From contig CM049313.1 of NCBI GenBank assembly GCA_026874595.1, forward strand, positions 53,840,659-53,904,658: a DNA stretch of 64,000 nucleotides. Direction: 5' to 3'. This stretch comes from Sipunculus nudus. Its lineage: Eukaryota; Annelida; Sipuncula; Golfingiida; Sipunculidae. Below, piece by piece: positions 1 through 12,609 of the stretch. A program made the position numbers and the translations under genes. Each line of letters starts with the position of its first letter. Position 1 is the first letter of the stretch. The notes below the pieces were generated by a model. The model was not told where the DNA came from. It saw nothing but the letters and a program-made list of their open reading frames with translations, and searched no databases.

Positions 1-1825
1 ACATATATCTACTAAAAGTTTTCATCCCATATCATGCTATAAGATTAAGATTATTATAATCCTGAGAATTTATGCAGATCAAGTAATATTTAAAGTTAAA
101 CCTTCTCATCCATTGTGTTAACAATTAGTGAAGAACAATTCTACTTCATCATGTAAGCTGTAAGTGTAACTTGCTGTTTATTTGTCCCGAGGTAAGAGCA
201 AGAGACTGAAAAGATATGAAATGAAAATGCCCAATTTGATAATTGATTAATGACTGGCTTTCATTTCAATGCATCAATTATTCGATGTTACAGCCTCACA
301 TGTTTCACACTCTCACTCTGTCATGGACCTCAGCAACAGATAAGCTTGCAATGTTTGTAAATATTAATGTATGCTCTGTTGCTGTAACTTTTAATAACAA
401 TGACATTTTGTTTCCCTGTTCATATTGCTTTGGTTATAGAGCCATATTTATTACACTGATAATGTCATTACTCATTTATTAATGATGCAAGGGAAAGATC
501 TTACAATATATTATTAACATATATGCAGTTATAACTGTTGTGAAATCATGAACAAACAGTAATTAACTAAAGTCATGAGTTAAGTAAGATTGGAAGCTCA
601 GATTGTCAACAGTATTTTTCTCATGCAATTAATATTTTTTGTTGTATTATTAATCACCATATATGTATAATTTCTTATTATATTTAAATGTAAAAGATGA
701 ATTCTGCATCTCAAATTTTTCTGGAAAAATAATATTATTCTTATGTTAGTTTATTTTTAAAGTTTTGATGGCTGATCAGGAGCTTATCTGTAAAATATAC
801 CAGAAAGGGATTGAACCAAAATGACATTGTGGCATCCAGGTCGACAGTAGAGACAGGTCGACAGTCGAGACAGCACATCATATACACCAGTGACTGAAAC
901 ACTTAGTGTTCCATGCCTATGGCCATTTGCCATTTGACTGAATAAAATTTGAGGGATGATGATGGGATGATGTCATTTAAATACTCTGAAAACATTAGAA
1001 CCAGCCAAACCAAAGATAGCTTCAAATGAAAGGACATTTATTGTCCCATGTCATCATGGGCAAGAGGCAAAATAAATTAGAAAACATAATCCATTTTTTA
1101 TTTAAAATTATTTCATGATGTTACACAAGGCCATTTCATCTATTTATACTGGTACTAGTTCTCTGGGAAATTGTACAGAAAAGATCACCCTGAAACAGGT
1201 GGACACAAGTTAGTGTATACATGGTGATTGAGTTTTGTTGTACAAAAAAAAAAAAGTGAAAGTAAGGCCAAAAAAGGGCATGGATCTCTGGCACCTTTTC
1301 GGAAAATAAGTGTGGGCGTGAGAGCGGGTTTTTTTTTAACCTTATTTGGTATGTTTTGATAAAAATGTCATATGATCAGGGAATAGCATGATAATAACAT
1401 TTTTTTTTTTCTAAACAGGCAAAACTAAAAGCACTCTATAACAAAGAAAATCATATCAAAATTGAATTATTTCATCTTCTGGAAAGATAAAAATCAAAAT
1501 AAACACTGGATGCAGGGGTTAAAATTAATTGCGGCGGTGCCTGAGAACCATACCTTTATGTTTTTTGGCCTGCTGCTAACAAAAGTTGTACTCAGAAGCC
1601 CCATTACTGTGGGTCGCTGCCATCTGGCCACCTTTAACTGGACTGGACAGTCAAGAGGTAAAACACTTGGATTTCTCTGCTGGCGACCCTGTGGTTGCTA
1701 TGACAGTATGCTGAAATCACCTGTCCATAGTAATTAGTTGGTGGTGTTCTTTGGGACCTCCAGGTTTCTCATATAGTCCTGAAAGTACCTATACAAATAT
1801 AACTAGTTGTACAATCCATGTAAAA
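1..1825. other. AT-rich non-coding DNA, no gene seen
   Basis: No ORF here resembles a known protein and I see no exon with coding-like composition. The only local structure is a short direct duplication around GGTCGACAGT at about 839-872 and homopolymer A and T runs (for example near 1246 and 1328). Confidence 0.6.
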
Positions 1826-4800
1826 CTAGACATTTCTTGGCACCGCAGGTGCCAGAGTATCCCCAGACATAGTAGGCCCCCCTCCTACAAGAACAGACCC
1901 CCATTTTTAGCAGCATATACTGACACTTGGCATATTTATTGTTTAATCCATCTAACGATCCACAATCTTGTTGAAGATGTTGGTCCTGTGACCTTGATCT
2001 TTTTAAAGAGGTGTCCTGTGACCTTGACCTTTGATCTCATAACCCCAAAATCAATTTGGGTCTTGCTTTTCCAATGGGACATATGCAAGTCAAGTTTGAA
2101 ATCTATACATCAATAAAGCAGGAATTATCATCCAGAAACTTATTTTTGGACAGATGGCTCCTGTGACCTTCACCTTTGACCTTGTGACCTCAAAATTGAT
2201 AGTGTTCTTCCTCTCTTGGCAGGAGAACTATATGTGTAAGATGAAATATATGAGATGAAATGTTTGACTGAAAATGCATCCACATCTTTTTAAAGATGTG
2301 TCCTGTGACCTTGACCTTTGACCTCATGACCCCAAAATCAATTTTGGTCTTACTTTTCCAATTGGACATATACAAGTCAAGTTTGAAATACATACATCAA
2401 TAAAAGCAGGAATTATCATCCAGAAACTAATTTTTGGACATATGGCTCCTGTGACCTTCATCTTTGACCTTGTGACCTCAAAACTGATAGGGTCTTCCAC
2501 TCTTGGCAGGTGAACTATATGTGCAAGAGGAAAGATCTGAGATGAATTGTTTGGCTGAAAATGCATCCACAATCTTTTTAAAGAGGTTTCCTGTGACCTT
2601 GACCTTTGCCCTCATGACCCCAAAATCAATTTGGGTCTTGCTTTTCTAATGGGTCAATAACAAAGCCAAGTTTGAAATCCATACATCAGTAAAAGATGGA
2701 ATTATCATCCAGAAACTAATTTTTGGACAGATGGCTCCTGTGACCTTCACCTTTGACCTTGTGACCTCAAAACTGATAGGGTTCTTCCTCTCTTGGCAGG
2801 TGAACTATATGTGCAAGATGAAAGACCTGAGATGAAATGTTTGGCTGAAAATGCATCCACATCTTTTTAAAGATGTGACCTTGACCTTTGACCTCATAAC
2901 CCCAAAATCAATTTGGGTCTTGCTTTTCCAATGGGACATATATAAGTCAAGTTTGAAATCAATACATCAATAAAAGCAGGAATTATCATCCAGAAACTAA
3001 TTTTTGGACATATGGCTCCTGTGACCTTCACCTTTGACCTTGTGACCTCAAAATTGATAGGGGTCTTCCACTCTTGGCAGGTGAACTATATGTGCAAGAT
3101 GAAAGATCTGAGATGAATTGTTTGGCTGAAAATGCATCCACAATCTTTTTATAGAGGTTTCCTGTGACCTTGACCTTTGACCTCATGACCCCAAATTCAA
3201 TTCCGGTCTTGCTTTTCCAATGGGTCAAGTACAAGTCAAGTTTGAAATCCAAACATCAATAAAAGAAGGAATTATCATCCAGAAACTAATTTTTGGACAG
3301 ATGGCTCCTGTGACCTTCACCTTTGACCTTGTGACCTCAAATCTGATAGGGTTCTTCCTCTCTTGGCAGGTGAACTATATGTGCAAGATGAAAGACCTGA
3401 GATGAAATGTTTGGCTGAAAATGCATCCACATCTTTTTAAAGATGTGACCTTGACCTTTGACCTCATGACCCCAAAATCAATTTGGGTCTTGCTTTTCCA
3501 ATGGGACATATATAAGTCAAGTTTGAAATCCATACATCAATAAAAGCAGGAATTATCATCCAGAAACTAATTTTTGGACATATGGCTCCTGTGACCTTCA
3601 CCTTTGACCTTGTGACCTCAAAATTGATAGGGGTCTTCCACTCTTGGCAGGTGAACTATATGTGCAAGATGAAAGATCTGAGATGAATTGTTTGGCTGAA
3701 AATGCATCCACAATCTTTTTATAGAGGTTTCCTGTGACCTTGACCTTTGACCTCATGACCCCAAATTCAATTCCGGTCTTGCTTTTCCAATGGGTCAAGT
3801 ACAAGTCAAGTTTGAAATCCAAACATCAATAAAAGAAGGAATTATCATCCAGAAACTAATTTTTGGACAGATGGCTCCTGTGACCTTCACCTTTGACCTT
3901 GTGACCTCAAATCTGATAGGGTTCTTCCTCTCTTGGCAGGTGAACTATATGTGCAAGATGAAAGACCTGAGATGAAATGTTTGGCTGAAAATGCATCCAC
4001 ATCTTTTTAAAGATGTGACCTTGACCTTTGACCTCATGACCCCAAAATCAATTTAGGTCTTGCTTTTCCAATGGGACATATATAAGTCAAGTTTGAAATC
4101 CATACATCAATAAAAGCAGGAATTATCATCCAGAAACTAATTTTTTGACATATGGCTCCTGTGACCTTCACCTTTGACCTTGTGACCTCAAAATTGATAG
4201 GGGTCTTCCACTCTTGGCAGGTGAACTATATGTGCAAGATGAAAGATCTGAGATGAATTGTTTGGCTGAAAATGCATCCACAATCTTTTTATAGAGGTTT
4301 CCTGTGATCTTGACCTTTGACCTTATGACCCCAAATTCAATTCCGGTCTTGCTTTTCCAATGGGTCAAATTCAAGTCAAGTTTTGAAATCCAAACATCAA
4401 TAAAAGAAGGAATTATCATCCAGAAACTAATTTTTGGACAGATGGCTCCTGTGACCTTCACCTTTGACCTTGTGACCTCAAAATTGATAGGGTTCTTCCT
4501 CTCTTGGCAGGTGAACTATATGTGCAAGATGAAAGATCTGAGATGAAATGTTTGGCTGAAAATGCATCCACATCTTTTTAAAGATGTGTCCTGTGACCTT
4601 GACCTTTGACCTCATGACCCCAAAATCAATTTGGGTCTTGCTTTTCCAATGGCACATATATAAGTCAAGTTTGAAATCCATACATCAATAAAAGCAGGAA
4701 TTATCATCCAGAAACTAATTTTTGGACATATGGAACCTGTGACCTTCACCTTTGACCTTGTGACCTCAAAATTGATAGGGGTCTTCCACTCTTGGCAGGT

Positions 4801-5861
4801 GAACTATATGTGCTAGATGAAAGATCTGAGATGAATTGTTTGGCTGAAAATGCATCCACAATCTTTTTATAGAGGTTTCCTGTGACCTTGACCTTTGACC
4901 TCATGACCCCAAAATCAATTTGAGTCTTGCTTTTTCAATGGGACATATATAAGTCAATTTTGAAATCATTACATCAATAAAAGCAGGAATTATCATCCAG
5001 AAACTAATTTTTGGACAGATAGCTCCTGTGGCCTTGACCTTTGACCTTGTGACCCCAAAATTTATATGGATCATCCATTATTGGCAAGTGAGCTATATAT
5101 TCAAGATGGAAGACCTGGGATGAAAGTTTGGCTTAAAATGCATCCAAAGTATCTTTAAAAATGCAAGTCCAGTGACCTTGACCTTTGACCTCATGACCCT
5201 AGAACCTATAGGGTTCTTACTTTAGTGGTGGGCCATACATAAGTCATGTTTGAAATCCATATGGCTATCAACACTGGAGATATCATAAGAGGTGTGTGAT
5301 TTTCACCATATATGGCAATATTCAAGGTCAAGGCCACTATCATAGGAAAGGTCATGACCCCAATTTAAATAAGCATCATCCCATAACCCATACCTATGTA
5401 TATGCATAATATAAAAGAAATCTGTCCATTAGTTTTTGACTTATAATGCTCACAGTGCTGTAAGGTGGCAATTTAGGGGGTATTAAACGGCACGAAAACA
5501 AGTAAAGAATAATAGGTGGCGCCACCAGTTTCTGGAACATGACAACCCTATCCATGATCTTCCATCAACTTGATTTTGGGATAAATCCATGCAAGATTTC
5601 TTGAGATATTAAAGAATTTGTGTGATTTTCCCCAAAATTGGACCTATTCAAGGTCAAGGACACTCTCCTAGTAAAGGTCATGACCTCATTTTAAATAGGC
5701 GTCGTCCTCTTACCCATATCTATACATATACCAAGTTTGGTAAAGTTCCGTGAAATATTTTTTGGGTTATCGCGCCAACAAGATTCATATGCGGCGGCGG
5801 CGGCAGCGGCGGCGGGACCGGTATGAAAACATAGTATCCCCCGACTTTGTCTGGGGATACA
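1826..5861 (-). mobile_element. HL-E: Helitron/Helentron-like non-autonomous element
   Basis: Read on the minus strand, the element starts at 5861 with T followed by a hairpin (GTATCCCC ... GGGGATAC, plus positions 5834-5860). A CCG-rich microsatellite follows (plus 5791-5820). The body is a long tandem array. The 3' end has a subterminal inverted copy of the head (GTCTGGGGATAC), then a hairpin (TGGCACC TGC GGTGCCA), then a 12-base tail ending CTAG at plus 1829-1826. T runs (A on plus) flank both ends. The CTAG end, the 3' hairpin and the absence of a target duplication match what is known of Helitrons and Helentrons. No Rep/helicase ORF is present, so it would move only in trans. A related degraded 3' end occurs at about 13480-13515. 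The family label is mine; the class assignment is inference from structure. Confidence 0.75.
1960..5250 (-). repeat. Tandem core array of HL-E with nuclear-receptor half-sites
   Basis: Units of about 145 bp alternate in two types, giving a dimer of about 280-290 bp and, in the middle, a higher-order unit of 570 bp (blocks starting near 3028, 3598 and 4168; the first two nearly identical). Type A units contain, on the minus strand, AGGTCAAAGGTCAAGGTCA: a perfect DR1 (AGGTCA A AGGTCA) overlapping an extended TCAAGGTCA half-site. Type B units carry AGGTCACAAGGTCA, a DR2 arrangement. I count about 23 half-site clusters. ORFs of 60-97 residues in the array are by-products of the repeat. Confidence 0.85.
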
Positions 5862-6707
5862 ATAAATGAAGTTTATAACATTTTGAAGGAGTTTACTTGC
5901 AGTTAGTTGTAAAAATTGCAATTTGTAAAGGCACTGAATCCTTATCTGAGAGCATTCAATAAGTGATGTTTGATTGCTACTGTAGCTTTAAATAAACATA
6001 GTGATACAACTGATCAAGTGCTTATATGCTGTTGCATGTACACATCTTTTGATAAACCAGATATATTAGATTAGGGATGTTGTGAATTATAATCTACTAC
6101 TCTTTTGCTTACAAGGTGACCCAAACAGTAATACAGGTCTAAGCCAGTGTTGACAACAGTTACATATTTGAACTATTTTGTAATCTTTTACATTCATATA
6201 AACAAACCCTGACAACTGAATCGTACTCTTATAAATACCTATCATCTGCCCTCTCCTACATTCTGGCAGGTCCACTTTACCTGTTATTTATATATAACTG
6301 CCTTCTGTGTCATTCGTACAATAACCAAGGCCTTTGTACGTATGTACACAGTTTTTCTGCATGACCAGTTGGTATGTCAGTGCTTGAAATGGAGTTTCCC
6401 TAGCAGAGATTGAAATTTTCTCACGATCGGAGTGATTTCTGTGTCAGTACATATAAGCATTCTCTTATCACATGGATACAATTGGATTGTAATGTAGTTC
6501 CAAACCTGGAAGTGTTCTCTTTTACAAGCGGGACAGATCCTTTGACTGTTGCCTGCTTTTAATATTGATTTAATTGTCATCTTAATTGAGTAAGAATGCA
6601 GTATCTACTGTAAGATTGATAATAAGTGGTGTAGCAGTTAGGCAGTTAGTCAGTTATATCAATGATTGGTGGTTTTCTTTCATAATTGATTAAATCAGTT
6701 GCATTTT
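5862..6707. other. Non-coding DNA, no gene seen
   Basis: Unique-looking AT-rich sequence between two elements. No recognisable ORF, RNA gene or repeat was found. Confidence 0.5.
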
Positions 6708-9143
6708 TAGCTCAGCTGACTTTCAGTCATGCTGGGCTATAGCGATGGGTCTTTGTCCGGCGTCTGTCTGTCCGTCGGGCCGGCCGTCCGGCCAGCCGTC
6801 CGTCCGTTAGCAGGGCACAAATTGTAACCATAGGGGCTAGGGCCATGAACCCTATGCAGTCTTAGAGGTTCTAAAAAGATCTCCTTGCAAACCTGAAATT
6901 AGGTCACTGTGACCTATATTCTCGAAGTTATGGGATGTGTTTGCACCCCCCAGAAATAATTCTTTTAGCCAAAATTTTCATCCCAAACCTTCCATCTTTC
7001 ACATACAGCTCACCTATCAACAGGGGAAGAACCATAATTATTTTGAGGTCACAAGGTCAAAGGTCAAGGTCACAGAACCAACTTCTTTGAAAAGCCTCAG
7101 GATGCATTTTAAGCCAAACCTTTCATCCCAATTCTTTGATCTTTCACACATAGCTCACCTACTAAGTGGGAGAAGAATCCTATAGATGTTGAGGTCACAA
7201 GGTCAAAGGTCAGGGTCACAGGATCCACTTCTTTGAAAAGGTTGTGGACACATTTCAAGCTAGACCTTTCATTCCAAACCTTTCAGCACTGATATCGCTT
7301 CTCTGCCAACAGGGGAAAAGACCTGTTGATTTTGAGGTCAGAGGTCAAGTTCACAGCACCCTCTTCTTGTGTGGAGTCATTTTCAGCAAATTTTTCAATC
7401 TATACTTTCCATCTGTCATATATGACTTACCTACCAATAGGAGAAGAAGCCTATTGATGTTGAGTTCAAAAGGTCAAAGGTCAAGGTCAAAATATTGTTC
7501 TAAATGCTTGTGAACATATTTCAAGTGAAATTGTTCAACCCAGACCTTCAGTCTTTCACATATGCCACATCTATGCATCACTGAATTTGATTCAAACTTC
7601 ATATTTATGGGTCTTTTTGCATGAAGAAATAACTAATTGATTTTGAGGTCAGCTGGTCTGGAGGTTAAAGGTTGCAGGGCTAAGTTATTCACTCATTGAT
7701 TGCCAAGTAATTACACCCGGCCAGATGTAAGTGGTTAGTAGTTACCCATCATTTAGAAAGAATCCAGTTGATATGTGGGCAAAAGGCCAAGGTCATAGGT
7801 CAGGGATGTTCACAATAACTGATTTTGTAGACCATCTCTATTTTTGTGTTTTCTTGTATATATAACCATATGGCACTCACAACTGGTATCTCTCTATGTG
7901 CCCATAATTGTCAGTGACACTTGTGATATAAGACTCCCTTTTGTATCAGCTCATGGAGTGATAAGGATATATCATTAGGGCATAACAAAAACACTGTTGC
8001 CGGAATGCTTTGGCCAGGCATTAAGACTATGAGAGTTAAGTGTTAAGTTTAGCTACTGATTTATAAAATGATGGGAACATTTTGCAGTTTATATCATGGA
8101 ATCATAGCAATGAACTTAGTTTTCTAGATATCTGAATATTATTATACAAATCATCAGATATGCCAGCAAGTGTTTGTTCTGATAATATGTGGGTCTGTAC
8201 CTGGATTTAGGATGGCTTTATTTGATTACAAGACTCTTAGTGATGCTTTCTGCATTTCTTTTCTTTTAGGTTTTGCAGTTTACCTACCCTGCTGACCCCA
8301 ATGAATAGCAAGGTGATAATTAAAACAAATTGGACTTGCACTTTTTACATTTGCATGTTCATAAATCTGATATGGGAGCTCTCCAACCTGATCATGCCTT
8401 TTGAATTGTTTTTGACATTCATAACTGTTACATTCTTTGAAGCAATTGCTACAAGTTTAGTGTCTTATTGGAGGATGTGTGACTTGTCAGAAAACCATTA
8501 TGTCTGCCAGGTAGCCATTTTAGAAATCCTTTTGCCAGGACAGTTTCTGTGATTTTTTTATGATGATTGGTCCCTTTTAGAGGATGTTTGTTGTTCAATT
8601 TCCGACCTGTCAGAAATCCAATATGGCCACCAGGACGCCATCTTTAAATTCCTTTAGAACATATTATCTCAAGAACTATTAAAGTGAATGCAGTGGGATG
8701 TATATTAATGTAATCTTGCATTGGGTCAAAGATTTCTTTATAAATATGACCATCATTTTTGAAAGCTCAGTACAGTTGGCTTGTATTGAATAAAAATTAA
8801 TACGGAAGCACCCGATTCACAATAATTCTTGCATGGATTTCCTTGATCTTTTGCTATATTTTGATCTTATATGTGGCCTGTGTGGTATTCCTTTTGAGAC
8901 TGACAGGTATCGAGCAAGCTGTGGGATTAGTTCCTGATAGCTCAACAACCATACATTTCGCCTCAGACCATCATTCACTATGTTTTAACCAGACATATAT
9001 GATAAGAATTTATGGCAATGTAGAAAGTTTAAACAAAATTGGCCTATAGGTTCTGCAACAATTTTACTTGAAGTTGTGAATTGCAGCCCCTGATGTCGCA
9101 GGTCATGCATGGCAGCTGAGCGTCATGACCCATGGGTCACTTG
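6708..9143 (+). mobile_element. HL-A-like element with nuclear-receptor-motif cores
   Basis: The head at 6708 reads TAGCTCAGCTGA then a partner strand (hairpin), followed by a GTCC/GGCC-rich microsatellite at about 6755-6810 and the HL-A lead sequence (AGGGCACAAATTGTAACC). The body carries diverged repeats at about 7040-7500 in which AGGTCACAAGGTCAAAGG then TCAAGGTCA gives four half-sites in a row. The 3' end has GCAGCTGAGCG (inverse of the head), then the palindrome TGACCCATGGGTCA, then CTTG at 9143 followed by T. The 3' half of the body (7900-9050) is degraded and could include unrelated sequence. Confidence 0.65.
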
Positions 9144-10529
9144 TTTGTATAATTAATCACAAACAATTATGTTTGCATATATCCAGAGGAGTCATATTAC
9201 CCTGATAAAATCTAATGAGCCCCTGGACTTCCTGCCGTGACCACTTCTGCTTGCTTCACCAATGTCTGTTACATTCATGGTTGGCACTCAAACTTGTCTA
9301 GCCATTTGTTTGGCTAAAATAATCTAGCAGTCATACTCATAACCTATTGTTAAGACATTAAAGTGCTCAACCCATAGGAGTTGATTTTCTGTCAGGATTT
9401 TAATCTTTTGTCAAGTCATGAAAATATATCACAGTGTCTTAGGGTATATTATGCTTTACTTGTAAGAACTTTTATCTTCCACTTATATTAAAGGTTTGTA
9501 AACTCTACCATCAGGTACATGTCGGAACTATTTATTCATTTATTAATGGGGGTGGGAGCTGGAGGGGGTTTGCTTTCCTTTGTTTTCTTTGATATGCCAT
9601 TTGTATCCTTTGTTTTTTATTGTTATGTCATTCACCTAGTATCTGTTGAACATGATCAATTAATGCAACAACACAATTTATAAAAAAAAAATTTAAACCA
9701 GTAAAAAGTGATTATCTTTGCTTAACTCTACAAAATATGCAGTTAGGATTAAATTCATATTATTTGTGCTATTACTTTAATTTTTATTGATAGAATTATA
9801 TTTAAAACCTTTAGAACACTGCAACGAAACATTGACAATGCTGATTGTAGAAATCAAGGATGCTGTAAAAAAGTTGGCTCTGTTTTTGAATATTTGGCAG
9901 GATAAAGATATTCAAATTTAAAAATTGTATCAATAAAATTGAGAAAATTTAAATATATGGCTATTCCTGAGATCAGACTTAATTTTGACTAAAACAATGC
10001 ATTTTAAGGATGAACAGATGCGAGGGTAATAAAACTGAATGATTGATGAGTCTTGACAATAAGTAGGGAATAAATACAAAGATCTGTGGCAGACATAGAC
10101 TTCAACAGTGTCTCTCTGAGTCTGACTAATATTGTTATTTATATTTAGAAAAAAAAGTTCATATTCTGAAGAAAAATAAATCTGCATATCATCATTGATA
10201 AATGTCACCCAGTTATGACACGATCTACAGAACACACAAGTATGAACTCAAAGTCAAGTGCATCATGGTAATTAATCACATGGTCTATAGACCACAAAAG
10301 CAACAACATAAAGCTAACATTTCACAACCACATGGCCAGAATCTGTGCCAGCAGCTTTGAGGGTAATGACACTGAAATATTAACAAATGGTATTTAATTT
10401 TCGACAAATATCCTTCTACTTTTTTATCCTATCACCTCCACGTTTAATGATACTAGGAATGCCTTGATGTGTATCTTTGATAAAATGTCATTTACTACAC
10501 ATAGATAGATATGTCCTGCCAAGCAATTT
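9144..10529. other. AT-rich non-coding DNA, no gene seen
   Basis: No supported coding, RNA or repeat feature. A 101-codon minus-strand ORF at 9930-10235 has no recognisable motif and AT-driven composition, so I do not call it. Confidence 0.5.
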
Positions 10530-11889
10530 TAGTTTGACAAGCAGGTGCCCTATTGGGTGTCCTTCTGTCAGTGACACAGGGATGATTGGTACCTACGAGG
10601 GTTCCAGACCTATTGAATTACAGACCTGTCTAAATTCCAATATGGCTGCCTCAGTCCGATCGCTGATTTTCTTTCGCGCACGATAACTCAAGAACAACAT
10701 ACTGCAGCTTTCCCAAATTCACAGGGATGATTGGTACCTATGAGGGCTCTAGACCTATTGAATTACAGACTTGTTGGAATTCCAATATGGCCGCCACAGC
10801 CTAATTGCTGATTTTCTTTCGCTCACGATAACTCAAAAACAACATACTGCAGCTTTCCCAAATTCACAGGGATGATTGGTACCTACGAGGGTTCCAGACC
10901 TATTGAATTACAGACCTGTCTGAATTCCAATATGGCTGTCTCAGTCCGATCGCTGATTTTCTTTCACGCACAATAACTCAACAACAACATACTGCAGCTT
11001 TCCCAAATTCACAGGGATGATTGGTACCTATGAGGGCTCTAGACCTATGGAATTACAGACTTGTTGGAATTCCAATATGGCCACCACAGCCTAATTGCTG
11101 ATTTTCTTTCGCTCACGATAACTCAAAAACAACATACTACAGCTTTCCCAAATTCACAGGGATGATTGGTACCTACGAGGGTTCCAGACCTATTGAATTA
11201 CAGACCTGTCTGAATTCCAATATGGCTGTCTCAGTCCGATCGCTGATTTTCTTTCACGCACAATAACTCAAAAACAACATACTGCAGCTTTCCCAAATTC
11301 ACAGGGATGATTGGTACCTATGAGGGCTCTAGACCTATGGAATTACAGACTTGTTGGAATTCCAATATGGCCGCCACAGCCTAATTGCTGATTTTCTTTC
11401 ACTCGCTATAACTCAACAACAACCTACTGCAGCTTTCCCAAATTCACAGGGATGATTGGTACCTATAAGGGATCCAGACCTGTTGAATTACAGACCTGTT
11501 GGAATTCCAATATGGCAGCCACAGCCAGATGACTGATTTTCTTTCGCACACAATAACTTAACAACAACCTACTGCAGCTTTCCCAATTTCACAGGGATCA
11601 TTGGTGCCGATGAGGGCTCCAGACCTATTGAATTACAGACTGGCACAAAAATCAAATATGGATAACAGATTACATATGGTAAAATTATATTTATTTCACA
11701 TTATTTCAAACATATCTTCTTTAATATTATTTGATCCAGTAGGATTTTTTCTTTCATGCATATGGATAAAAACCTGTTTCTGTTAGTCATATTTTTTAAA
11801 TTAAACTTAATTTTTCGCCCATATGTAAACTAGTCCAGCCCTTGCAGAAACGCGGGGCCCTCTGAGGACCATTGTCCGACCAGATCTAA
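10530..11889 (+). mobile_element. HL-F copy 1: element built of about 145-bp tandem cores
   Basis: The head (TTGACAAGC ... near 10532) is followed by TCCTTCTGTCAGTGACAC and then about eight tandem units of about 145 bp starting near 10576, 10721, 10865, 11011, 11155, 11300, 11445 and 11590. Each contains CACAGGGATGATTGGTACCT, a TTGAATTACAGACCTGT motif, CAATATGGC and ATACTGCAGCTTTCCCAAAT. Odd and even units differ (CGAGGGTTCC versus TGAGGGCTCT), so a 290-bp dimer was amplified. The 3' end has a GGCCCTCTGAGGACC hairpin and a tail ending CTAA at 11886-11889 before TTTT. A second copy lies at 50833-52408 in the same orientation. The exact 5' boundary is uncertain. Confidence 0.7.
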
Positions 11890-12609
11890 TTTTGTAATAT
11901 ATCTCCCCAGAAGGTCACATCAACAGACTAGCAGCCACACTTTGAAACTCCATGCCATATCCACAATTCCATTTATAAAGATTCCATATTGATCAACATA
12001 CCTGAGGTTTACTGTATTGGGCACATACATCAATACATGGGTCTTGTTATCATTACACATATCTGCTTGTGAACCTATCATCCAAGGTGAGGCAGATGTA
12101 AAACCAGCAATATCAGACGGATAGAACTGTCTTCCTGTTACAACCAGTTAAGACATGTACTTTATAATCAATTATCTGACCCATACAGGATGAAAATATT
12201 TTTTTATTTTTGTTTCTCAGGGGTCCACATGTGTGTAAAACATGATTTGACGTGGATCCCAGTGGTTTTGTAAAGGTCATGCTTTGATGAATATTATTAC
12301 TATTTTACAGTAATTAATAAGACTAATGTTCAATAAAGGATTGGTATGAACCAGTTTGCTTTCCAGTACACTGTTTATGTATTCATAATTCAAATTAATT
12401 ACACATCGAAATGACTTACTGTCTTGCCCTGCATATAATCCACCTTTTTGTGTCATTAAATCTAAACTGAAAATCTTGTGAAAACCTTGAACTTTCCTTT
12501 CAGAAAGACCTTGAACTTGAACATTGCAATATATGGTGTAAATCACCCAAAATCATAAATATCTTTGCGCTTTCTGATACACGATCATTGCCACTTGACA
12601 GTGCTGTGA
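11890..12609. other. Non-coding DNA, no gene seen
   Basis: Unique-looking sequence; two short minus-strand ORFs overlap here without recognisable motifs and are not called. Confidence 0.45.

Noticed and set aside
3028-4681. Repeated ORFs of 60-97 codons, some with identical translations
   Set aside because: They are translations of the HL-E tandem cores; identity follows from the 570-bp repeat, and there is no start context or domain.
5691-5921. ORF with a run of alanines
   Set aside because: The alanines come from the CCG microsatellite in the head of HL-E.
8266-8312. Possible exon between TTTTAG and GTGATA
   Set aside because: Two of three frames have stops, the open frame resembles no SLC12A sequence, and the site lies within the HL-A-like element.
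10530-11640. Possible CRISPR-like array of regularly spaced repeats
   Set aside because: Units of about 145 bp are contiguous without unique spacers, in a eukaryotic genome; it is a transposon core array.
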